From Pyxicephalus adspersus (lineage: Eukaryota; Chordata; Amphibia; Anura; Pyxicephalidae), in assembly GCF_032062135.1 (NCBI RefSeq), contig NC_092862.1, positions 93,280,426 through 93,344,425 of the forward strand: DNA of 64,000 bases. The letters run 5' to 3'. The position numbers were made by a program, and so were the translations under genes. The notes below the pieces were generated by a model, which searched no databases, was not told the DNA's origin, and worked only from the letters and a program-made list of their open reading frames with translations. Below are positions 35,270 to 45,420 of this stretch, piece after piece. Numbering within the stretch: the first letter of the stretch is position 1; each line of letters begins with the position of its first letter.

Positions 35270-37740
35270 TACATTTCAAGCAAAATGGAACAAGGCAAAT
35301 TCTAATAGTGTAGTGAAATATAGTATATAAACAAATTGATGGACAGAGTACCTGTTTTATGGCCCAAACTTGTAGGCACACTATCCTACATCCAATGTCT
35401 TCTCACCCCAGAATTCAGCTGCTGGGAGAGTCAATTATGTATGACCATGTGCAAGAGATGCCAAGCTTCATACTTGTATTCCAGTTGAAACTATGTGGAG
35501 GCAGGACTTCTGTAATCATTGCAAGTAAGCGAGCAATTGTAAGACCTTAATCTGTTCACGGGAAGCAAACAGTCATAGGTGATCCTTCAACTGCTATACA
35601 ATGTTTTTTTTAAATTTTAAAAGATTGTTTCTAAAGGTAATACTTAAAAGTTACACTAAGCAACATTGCCTTAATTTGCTTCATTACATTTTGGCTTTTG
35701 TTGGATTTTAACTATCAATAGCACAACACTTAAAGGTATTTTTCAGTGTCTCATGTTTACTGCTAGGAAACGCAGAGCTTATCATGGCATGTAATTCTGT
35801 CATTTAGAAGGAATGTTACATAGTATCCCAGAATGTATGATAACCGTGAAGTGTCATTGGAACCTCTTCACATGCTCTTGAGCCCTAGCAGAGTATTTGT
35901 GTACCTCTTTGCAAAAATATTACCTTATGTCTCTCTAGGAAATCGATATGATAGGTTAATAAAAGACCATAAATCTGAGTGCTGGTTTAGCATTGTATAA
36001 TAACAGTTTATAGCACATTTATTCTTGTACTCCTTTCTGTTTTTTAATTAATATTTCATATGAACTCTGTTAGGTATATGTTTGCTACAGTGTACAGAGG
36101 GAAAATGTTACATAGGGTAATTGCTAAATGATGTGACTGATTAGATATAAAAAGAGCACAATTCTAGATTTATAGTTATATGATAACTGTCTTCCACATA
36201 AGTAAGTATTTAGAAGAAATGAAGTCACCTTAATTGCAAACAATAGTGGATGGAGATATGTATCCACCTTTGCCTGCAGCATAATTCTAAAACCAAAGAC
36301 ATAATGACCAAATAACCAAATAAACTCAATGTTTTCTTTATAAAATGCTTCTTAGCTTGTTATGTATGTGAGCACTGCAAGCATTTTGTGGAATACCTAT
36401 GGTAATAATACAATGTGCTTGCTATGGCTACATACTGCACGCCTATGCTGTGTGCGAGGTGCATCCAATCTCAGGTCTGCAAGGCCGTATGCACCCTAAA
36501 CTAAAATTCCAGGTAGCATTTAAAATACCAAAAACAGTCTTAGTATGTTAACACCCAAAAGCTCTCCCATTCATATCTTAAATCTGTATCCAATAATTTC
36601 AAGTTTTTCACATTTGTTCCAGGGGATAGTGCAATCCCTTGTCACATTTTTTTTCTGGTAAACAACAAAATCTAGTATTGGCAATCAGGAAAAAATTGGC
36701 CTGCATTTTCACAAATTATCTCATTTCAAAATAAAGAGTACTGCAACGATAAGACGTTAAAGTCACATACAGTATATGATGTGTTCTTACCTCTCGTTAG
36801 CACATGTATATTAAAAAAAAATTTGGCACCAGTTACATTGCGATTATGAGAAAAGTAATGTAGGTCAGCATAAGAGGCTGTGTTTTTTTATCTGTACCAC
36901 TTTGATACAACATTAAAATGTCACCTATCATTTTTGTTCAGTAGTGAAAATCCACTGCAGTAGTCAGGAGCTGAATAAATATTGTGCTACATTCTCTCTA
37001 TTAGCACTCCATGACTAAAGTATTTTCAATGCCTTTTACAGTTGCCTGTACTGGCTGTCACTCACCTCATTCTCCTTGTCAATATCTCCTGTGTCTTTCA
37101 AGTAAGCCTACAGAGACTATCACATACAAACTGTAGTAATTACTCATCAATCAATTTCTCATCAATCAATCCAGTAATTAATGAGTTTTAGTGTGAACAA
37201 TCATCCATTAATTTTTGGAGTGTTCCTATTTGTCTGCAACCTTACAGTGTCCTTGAAGTAGTAGAGCTGCTCCCCATGGCTAGAAAAGAAAAGCAACATC
37301 TAAATGTGATGTTCACAGTGGCATTTCATTGTGTGGCTGGGATATTTCCTGGCATCCATAGCTTTGATATCATCTGAAAATGAATATCAGCAGGTAAAGA
37401 GACAATTGTCAGTACAAGGAAAATCTTTGAAAATCGTCTTTGTTGTTTAAATACCTCATATTCTGTATTTTTACCATTACTGCCTTTCAAGCTATTGTAT
37501 AAACATTGTACATTAGGTGCATGTCTGGTCCTGCTTTGCAATTTATGCTTGTTTCCCTATCTTTGTATTCTGCAGAACAGCATGGGACTATATATCCAGT
37601 TTTAGTTTATCCATGTTACCCAATGACCTCTGGAAATTCAATAGATAATACATTATGCACGCATAGAGTAAAAACCACATGGTTCCATATGCATATATCT
37701 TTCTCATGCTCGCAGTTTAAAATGTATTAACACAAAGAAA
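35270..37740. other. no gene seen
   Basis: AT-rich sequence with no recognised coding, RNA or transposon signal. Confidence 0.5.
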
Positions 37741-37742
37741 TA

Positions 37743-37984
37743 ACATTTAAATGTACATACAACCAGTATACTGTATTATAGACTCTACTAGTCTACAAAA
37801 AATTATATATATTATATATAATTAAATATCCATTATAGCTGTCTGTTTGGGTGACAGAGTAATAACATTTAAATGACTATGTACATACAACTAATATAGT
37901 GTATTAAATTCTTCTATAGGCTCTAATAAACCAAAAAATATATATCATTGCATATCTATTATAGCTGTCTGTTTGGGCCACAGT
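37743..37984 (+). repeat. diverged ~120-bp tandem duplication
   Basis: Two units, 37743-37859 and 37860-37984. Both run from ATAACATTTAAATG through TACATACAAC, an AT-rich middle, to ATTATAGCTGTCTGTTTGGG. The middles differ by many changes and small indels. Confidence 0.85.
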
Positions 37985-38729
37985 ACAAGATCTGACTTGA
38001 TTATTTCAGAGAACTGTGAATAGAAAAATGTGGTATAATTTGAAACTCAATTTATCATAGCTAATACAATCTGTCATAAAAAAAATAAAGCTAGCACATA
38101 CTGTGGTTTTGTAATAAGGTTTGTATTCTACAGGCAGAGCCTAATGGGTTTTAGCCCCTGTCTGTTTTTAGATCGTGGATACTACAACAAGTCCTACCAT
38201 AATCAGCCAGCAAATATTGCTTTCTGAAGTTAAATTAAGCTGGAAAGTGGGAACCCTTTTCTAGGCGTTACAGTAGATATGACTACCTAAAAAATGTATC
38301 ACCAATTATGTTCCCTAGAATTATGGTAAGCTATAAGGTAGCAATACATTCTAAATCTTAGCATTTGTGCAGTAGATTACCCTTTAAATTACAGATAGCA
38401 CTGCAGTTTCCACTCCTATATATAGTGTTACAAAATGATCAAAATGTTGCACTGGGTACCACCATATGTAATAGATTTTCAATGTGCCGTTAGTATACAG
38501 CGTTTGAAGCACAACCTATGCACCTTCAAGGCCTATTTACACATTGTATTATTGCACATAACACATGCATTGGTGCATTTTAAAGAGCACCTCAAGACAC
38601 TCCAAAAATCCACCTGTCTTGTAGCATGCTGCAAAGCATAAAAAATACTGCAGTTACATTTTTCTGTCTGATCCAGTGTTTTGAAGCTCATTGGAAATAA
38701 ATGGACTGAAATAACATAAAAGATATTAA

Positions 38730-38905
38730 AGCTGAACTCCAGCTTGACTTTCCGCCTTCTACAATTGCCAGCACCTCACAGTGTGCTTTGAAAGTTCCAG
38801 TATGTCATTTTCTGACTGGAGCAGATCCAGCATCATCTTGACATTCTCTTATCAGTCCTATCGGCTTGCCCATTCAATTCATAGAATTTTAATTATATTA
38901 ATCAT
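38730..38905. mobile_element. possible MITE end (TTAAAGCTGAACTCCAG)
   Basis: ATTAAAGCTGAACTCCAGCT starts a GC-raised stretch; related words occur at 20270-20290 and 48668-48685. No second terminus could be fixed. Confidence 0.4.
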
Positions 38906-39330
38906 AGAGGCTCAGCACCCCAAATGTATATGTGCCTAGGGTGGTCTGCTGGGAAGCACAGAGACCTACTAGATAATGAGGGTAAAATATGGTATGTAAG
39001 CAAAAGAAAAAAAAAGGATATGTTTTATTCAAAAGTCAATTGGTCTACAGGTGGGGGTTAAGGCCCAGGCAGGCAAAATATAATTGGATTAAAACTTCAA
39101 CTTTGCCCTGTATGGGTTTATGGAATCAGAAAAGTGTAAATGAGCCCTCAGAGTTGTGCTTTGTTCAAAGGTGCTGAAAATTTAAATAACCAATACCTCA
39201 TAAAAGTTAAATTGGTTTCTGGGATTTTCCATTGATATTGCCTCATATTTCTTTCAACCTTTAAAGACAAGGGAGTTATGTTTTTGTCATGGCAATATAA
39301 GTATTAAAAATGATTGGGCATTGTATGGAG

Positions 39331-40634
39331 AAAGGGTGCCAAACCTACATCCATTGGGCCACATCCGGACCGTGGAGCTTCCAGATCCGCCCTCTGCCCA
39401 TTCCCTCTCTGCTCATTGTCTTGCGGGGGATGGGATGCGCGCATCTCCTATGGTCCTCTACGAGATCATGCTGCCAGGAAAGGTAGCTTCCTAAACATGC
39501 TCAGTGTAACCTGAAAGTGGGCGTCTTCTGTAGACCTGGCAATCAAAGTGACTGCTCCCCACTAACCTTGTAATAATAATCCTACCTTGTGCAGCAGCAG
39601 CATGAGAGCCTGTGTCCATGGTGCTGTCATTATCCCCATGTATAAACCCATGTATTTCCTTCACTGATTGTCATAGGAATTTGATATTTTCAGGGTACAC
39701 AAAGGATCATGGGAGCTGTTACTGGAACAAATCAAGGCTATTTTCACATTAAGCGGGCCAATTCAAGACCAGGGTCCCCAAACTGAGTTTGCATGTCAGG
39801 GACCCCCAGGGGACACTTCCATGGCAATGATCAATAGGGTAATACTAATTCTGTCTGTGCTGTGGTGGCCCAACTGCGTTCATACTGGCGGTGAGGTTGC
39901 AGTGTGGTTACCCGTTCCTTATGCCATGGAACCCTGACTAGGGGGGGACGCTGAGTACCGATCACTACCCCCTGGAGTCTAATCTGCAGACACTGCGGTG
40001 TGACGGAATGATCTGCTGGTGGGGTGCCTGTTACAAATAACTGACCACTTACCTTCTGTGACCCTTAATTTCTCTAGAACAGAGGGATGTTGGCAACTGG
40101 AAATGTGGGGGCCAGTAGGAAATGCCTTTTGTCCCCCCTTCCAATAAAATTTTATACCCATCATATCACGCTACCTTGTCGCATATAGCTATCACCTTAT
40201 ATCCATTGCAGAGATTTTGGGGTAGGAAGATCTTTGGAGGCCCCCTAAAACTGACGGGACGCATTTTATGGTGTATTTTCTTCTGTGTGTTACATGAGTG
40301 GTGAGCAGGGAGCAATATATGAGCAGTCAGAACTGTATAATAGCTTTAGTTTTGTATCTTTTATGAATAAAATGATGCATTAATTAAATGAGCATCAAAT
40401 GGTGAGTGCAGAAATTTTTGATTTGTCATTTCCTTTATTTTATTTTATATTTTATTTTATATTTTTTCCTTTATTATTATTTGGTCACTAGAAACATTTC
40501 AATTTAATTTCATTTTAAATTAAAACTATTCCTTTTTTAAACATACATCTCTAATGTTTGTTTGCATTGTGGCCCACGAGTTTTATCTCAATGACAACAG
40601 CGGCCCCCAGATGAAGACATTTTGGGCACCACTG
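39331..40634. mobile_element. hAT-type non-autonomous element with 8-bp target duplication
   Basis: The left end reads AAAGGGTGCCAAACCTACAT and the right end TTTTGGGCACCACTG. They are flanked by GTATGGAG (39323-39330) and GTATAGAG (40635-40642), one change in 8. Subterminal TGGGCCACATCCGGACC near the left and GTGGCCCACGAG near the right are also roughly inverted. The words 'gtgccaaac' and 'gcccac' are typical of hAT ends. At 1304 bp it has no transposase frame. A further GGGTCCCCAAACTGAG word at 39772-39787 may mark a nested hAT fragment. Confidence 0.75.
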
Positions 40635-40649
40635 GTATAGAGTAAATTG

Positions 40650-42480
40650 TGTTTAAATTTTATTTTAAAAAAATAATTCATAAACATATGTGCATGTATT
40701 GTGGGATGTAAAATACAATACAAAGAGCAACAGCAACAGTGTTCATAATATTAGACTTAAATTTAGAAGTAGAAAATACAGATTTTCAGGTAATCTGGCA
40801 ATTTTACAATATTTGAAAGGCAAGATGAGTTCTCCCTACCTTATATGAACCATTGGTGCAGAAAGGAAAATCTATCTGTAAGGATAATTTATAGAAAAGA
40901 CTGCTAACAAGAACATTTCTTGCGGCCCACAGCAGCCAATGAGTCTCCAACTGTCATTTGTACAATGTAGAATGAAAAATGAAACAATTCTAAATGGTTG
41001 CTATGGGCAACGAGGTTTTCATATGGGCACATGTTTCATGGAGCTCCTATGTTCTGAGCATAGGTGTGTTATGGATCTTTAAAGCAATGTGCAGTAAAAT
41101 ATCTTTTTCTCTTAAGACAGATTCAAATTGAATGTAGTTTTTCTTTCCCTGTGTCATTGTTTTATACATAAGCTGTATCTGAAGCTTTAGTTCACATGCT
41201 TTATTCTTTAAATCATACTTTTATAATTTGGGGCCAAATATACTCTAATTCTGGCAGGGCAACAGAGAAGCATGTTATTACCTCCTCAGACCTCACCTGG
41301 CATATTTGTGGCCAAATCCAACCTCCTATAGTGCATGCAAATGGTAATATTCACTATTACAAATGATACCACAAAATGTGCACTGTACTTTATTTTTTAG
41401 TGATTGCAAAATATGAATTTGTTTTTACATTTGCAATCAAACTCATACTTAAAATATATGAATGGCGATTAAACAGCTTTCTGAACAAAATGTGTAGAGG
41501 AGAACTGCTTTTCTCATAATAGTGTGCATGGTTCTGAGATTCAATACAAAAGCCGTCAGTCAAGCTGGGAGTGAGAACATTTAATCTCACTCTCCCTGTC
41601 TTCAGTTTGCTCATTTGAAATAAATGATTCAAAGCAAACATGCATGCATTTAAAACAGCAATCTATGAACAAACATAGATATACAGTGGAATACAGTACA
41701 ATGAAATAGATATACAAAGTTACCTAATGTCTGCTTGTTTGTGCTTCCTGGTTGTCATGCTGACCTGGTGGCTTTGATGATTTTCAAGTTATTAAACAAC
41801 AACAACTATGGAGATGAAACAACATAATTTTACGTTCTGCATGCTGATATGGAAGTGACTGAGGACTACTGAGAGTTGAGCCAAGTAGGCAACTATGATT
41901 TTTAGAAGAATGGTCAGCAATAGGAGCAATGTCTCAGTACAAGTTCCCTTTATTATAACTATGTAAATATCTATAATGTCACATCACACATCTACATTAC
42001 ATTTTTTCACATCTGGCTCCATGAAATTACTGGAGGCTAATGGTTGTAGTGAACCTGTGATACATTATGCCTATTTAAATGAAGCTAATGGCAGCCCCCA
42101 CCAGCAAAACATACTAGCCCACTGCTGGCCAGGAACAAAGTAAAATACTTTTGGTTATAAACCAAGTGTAGAGTATTTGAGGTGTGAGTGGTGGTTAAAG
42201 TTTTGTATTAGTTCTATAGAACTATGTGCCAACCCTTATTAGGTACAGTAGTAAAAAAAGGACAGGAGAAAGCAGGGTTTTGGCACAATTCATATATTGT
42301 ATTTAGTAAATAACAGTACAGAACATATCAGTTCAAAATAGGCCACAATACATTCTTGTGGTCTATGTAATGTCACTTTGGCCCTAAAGGGCACTATACA
42401 TGCAACATCTAGCAAGTTACACACATAAATTGCCTTTTGTGTTTTATAACTTCTGGTAACAGATATTGTTCATGTTGACC
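40650..42480. other. no gene seen
   Basis: AT-rich flank. An X-box-like palindrome GTTGCTATGGGCAAC is at 40997-41011. Confidence 0.45.
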
Positions 42481-42486
42481 TTTGTA

Positions 42487-42522
42487 CCTGACGCGTTTCA
42501 TCCTATTTGGCTTCCTCAGGGG
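42487..42522 (-). mobile_element. possible Penelope-like element terminal fragment
   Basis: The minus strand reads CCCCTGAGGAAGCCAAATAG then GATGAAACGCGTCAGG, matching the CCTGAnGAAGCC...GAAACGCGTC word more closely than 22691-22727. No coding sequence adjoins. Confidence 0.45.
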
Positions 42523-42807
42523 TAGCAGTTTGTCCATGTATATTTGGCACTTATGGTTATTATGTCTGGAATATTAAGAATATATATGTCAAGTGTAAGG
42601 ATTACTATGTTAAGTTTAGAGGTAAATACAGGCGTATTGATAATGTACATAAGATAGCAAATGAATAGGTAAGTATTCAGGTATAAATTGCCTAACTGTA
42701 TATCCAAAATTGTACTCAGTCAAATATTAAAGAACACAAACATTTTGCTAAATATCCTAAGTATACTCTACCACATACATAAATAAGGCTTGATGTAAAT
42801 GCAACAA

Positions 42808-42810
<3 letters not shown>

Positions 42811-42854
<44 letters not shown>
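42811..42854. repeat. (TA)n microsatellite
   Basis: TA dinucleotide run of 44 bases. Confidence 0.97.
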
Positions 42855-42856
<2 letters not shown>

Positions 42857-43344
42857 CTGTGTTTCTTTTTCTATTAACTCAGATTAGTAGTGGGTTACAG
42901 TTATCTTTGCCAATGTTCTTCATAGGAAAGTTACCATAAAGCTGTTTTCTTCCCTGAACAAACAACCTAGTTCAACTGGCAACCCTAGTGGAGGCTGTTG
43001 TGGGCAGGCTCTGCAAGGCAGAAGATATTCACAACAATAGGATAAGAGGATATTTAGGTTCTGTTGATGTAAAGGAGTAGTTCTGTGGCAATTTTAATGT
43101 ATCCGGATCCACCTATAGCACCACAAAGTTCAGTGTATTGGATTGATTAAGTTTAGGCATAATGTATTTCTTTTCTCAAAATATTATCACTTTCCACAGT
43201 AATCCTTTGATGTATATTTGTCTATCAACTGATTTGGAAGACTTTCCAGTTGATTGGTGTGTTTTCATCAGCAAGTTGCCACTTCCATTTCCCTGGCCGG
43301 TGAGCTTGGAAATATAGAAAATAGTAACTTGCTGTAGTATCAAC

Positions 43345-43376
43345 GGGCACAGGTACACTTTAAAGTGCACCTGCCC
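43345..43376. repeat. 32-bp near-perfect palindrome of MITE termini
   Basis: GGGCACAGGTACACTT then TAAAGTGCACCTGCCC. The arms differ at one base pair plus one unpaired base. The half-site TTTAAAGTGCACCT resembles the outer end of the TTTAAAG-type MITEs, here with two ends joined directly. Confidence 0.7.
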
Positions 43377-43814
43377 TTTTGGGGTATTTGTGCGTTCTAA
43401 ATTAGCATTTCATTGCAGCACTGAACTGAAGCACAGGATCACACACAATAACTAGTATGTTATAACCAGTAGCTACAACAATCCTTGACAAAATTGTAAT
43501 TTCCCATGGGATTTATCGTCTGTGCCGCCAAATATATATATATATATATTTTCTGCTGCTGATTGGGATGAGAGTTACGAATGAGCAAGTATCACACAGT
43601 GATAATATTTTGGCAGAATTAAATCTTTCAAAGACACAGGACAGTTTGTCTCAGTGGCGTGTAACAGGGAACCATATTATCAGTATATTATTCTTTGCTG
43701 CGGTATATTAGTGTGTAAAATCACTGATTTCCATCCCCACGCCAACTTTAAACCTTAAAAGCTGGGCCCTATTCACATGGCTTGCTTCCAAGGAGCACCT
43801 TGCCAGAATCCCCC

Positions 43815-44605
43815 TCCTATATATCACTGTGTTAATGAGAGCCAGTTTTATTATTACTTTCCTTCAACCCACCCCCATTTCTTTTAAGTAGCAGCCAATT
43901 TTTCCTGCAGCCTGCTTAGTGCATCTGTGCATGAGAAGAGAAGAGTGTATGTGTGTTTGCATGTGTTAGAGGCATATCCCTGGCTGACTATGGGATGACT
44001 TTTCCCTCAGTTGTCAATTCGCTTGCCTGTCAGCGGAGCTGCTGGTAGTGGGAAAGGGATAGAAGGGAGGAGAGAGACAAGGAGTAAGGGGAGGGAGAAC
44101 CAGAGCTGGAGGGGACAAGGGCTGGCGTTCAGAGCATCCTGGAGTAAAGAACAAGCAAGGTCCATCAAATGGGAGGGATACACACATCAGAAGCTGTGCA
44201 GATGCTCTGCACTCTCCAGCTGGTTGTCAGAGTGCATTTCTCCAATCCTTTTTCCAATGATAAAGATTCTTCAACTGGTATTACTATTTCCATGTCTGGC
44301 TCATTGTTTTAGAAAAGAAAAATCTGTAGTGATTTCAATCTAGAGATCAACCTAATCCCCAACATCAGACTCAGGACCATGGCATTCTGCCACAGATACT
44401 CCCAGTGTACACCTGGAGCTTTTGCTGACTGCACACACTTCATGTAAGAAAGCGACTGGACCTGGAAAAGAGATTAAAGAAGATCATCAAGAAGGAAAAT
44501 TAATTGAACAAAATGTTCCATGCACCCAATTAGTTTTAAAGGTGGCGAGTGTTCCATCTGTTTGTGTATGTGTTGGTATTTGTTAGTTCAGAGTAAGCAT
44601 CTTTC
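43815..44605 (+). promoter_or_regulatory. PDE1C: candidate PDE1C promoter and 5' leader
   Basis: Upstream of the PDE1C coding exon. A CTATATATCAC TATA-like word is at about 43817-43827 and a CCAAT at about 43893. GC content and complexity rise relative to flanks, and a purine-rich tract (GGGAAAGGGATAGAAGGGAG and on) covers about 44048-44100. The transcription start cannot be read from sequence alone. Plausible acceptor sites (TTTTCCCTCAG at about 44009, CATTGTTTTAG at about 44311, GTTAGTTCAG at about 44591) mean that part of this region may instead be intron of an upstream-initiated isoform. Confidence 0.4.
44379..44447 (+). other. upstream ORF in PDE1C leader
   Basis: 22 codons, MAFCHRYSQCTPGAFADCTH then FM and stop. 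The start has a strong context (ACCATGG, A at -3 and G at +4), better than many main starts, so if transcribed it would be expected to lower translation of the downstream frame. Its end, CATGTAAGAAAG, also looks like a splice donor, so the apparent stop may lie in an intron. Confidence 0.4.
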
Positions 44606-44638
44606 ATGAGCTTGAACCAAAGTCACACACCTAAGGTC

Positions 44639-44739
44639 ATGGAGTCCCCCACAAAGGAAATTGAAGAATTTGAGAGCAATTCATTAAAATATCTGCAACC
44701 GGAACAGATTGAGAAAATCTGGCTGCGTCTCAGAGGACT
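44639..44739 (+). CDS. PDE1C: PDE1C first coding exon (partial gene)
   Basis: Encodes the N-terminus of calcium/calmodulin-dependent phosphodiesterase 1C, which hydrolyses cAMP and cGMP in the cytosol when Ca2+-calmodulin binds. The exon reads MESPTKEIEEFESNSLKYLQ, then PEQIEKIWLRLRGL, matching as I recall the mammalian N-terminus of the common PDE1C isoforms. The closing IEKIWLRLRG corresponds to the start of the first calmodulin-binding helix of the PDE1 family; the exon boundary cuts it. The exon stops after two bases of a Leu codon (phase 2) at CT|GTAAGT. I chose ATG 44639 (GTCATGG, strong context, matches the known start); an in-frame ATG at 44606 would add MSLNQSHTPKV but has a weak context (TTCATGA). 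A TAA at 44594-44596 closes the frame upstream. The catalytic domain (HD-type metal site) lies in later exons outside the window. Confidence 0.93.
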
Positions 44740-44745
44740 GTAAGT
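44740..44745 (+). promoter_or_regulatory. PDE1C: splice donor of PDE1C exon
   Basis: GTAAGT directly after the exon, a perfect match to the intron side of the vertebrate 5' splice consensus. It sits exactly where the conserved reading (RLRGL) would otherwise meet a TAA. Confidence 0.9.
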
Positions 44746-45354
44746 ACTGATTCTCTCTCTCACTATATATTTATTTATATCCCCATTTTCTCATCTGTTG
44801 CCCACTTTGTGTGTCTCTTAAGTGCTGTTAACATTTTTCTTTGTATGAAATCCAACATGTGAAAGGTCTTTTATTCAATATTAGCATATTTGAAAAAACT
44901 TTTATAATTTGAGAACTTGAACTTTAACTATATCCAGATGATAATATGATCAGACGGATACCTTAAGTAGTTTTCTGCATTGGTCAATAAAGAGCACACC
45001 ATTCAGCATATTTCTATACCCTCTTTTGATGGCAAAATTGTGATAGCATGTATAGGATTAACAGGATGCCAGAGGTTAAGTGGACAATGAATCTGCTAGA
45101 TGACAAATGTTGACAAAAGCTAGATGAGTAAAATTGTATCATTGGGAAAGGTAACACTCAATTTAATTATTTTCATTTTAAACACAAATGATTTGCAAAG
45201 TACTGTAGTTGTGATTTAATTCTCTTTTTAAAGGGCAATACATATTTGTTTGAACAAAACAGGATCCTAAACAAAGTTTTGATGGGAATCAGATTTCATT
45301 ACTTTTCAGATTTCATTACTAAGTGCTTAGAGACCATGTTTTATGTTACATACC

Positions 45355-45356
<2 letters not shown>

Positions 45357-45408
<52 letters not shown>

Positions 45409-45420
45409 TATATATATATG
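45357..45420. repeat. (TA)n microsatellite
   Basis: TA run of about 64 bases with one interruption (TATAAATATA). Confidence 0.96.

Noticed and set aside
44011..44343. 110-codon frame in the PDE1C leader
   Set aside because: Purine-rich low-complexity translation with no homology that I recognise, and it does not join the PDE1C exon frame.
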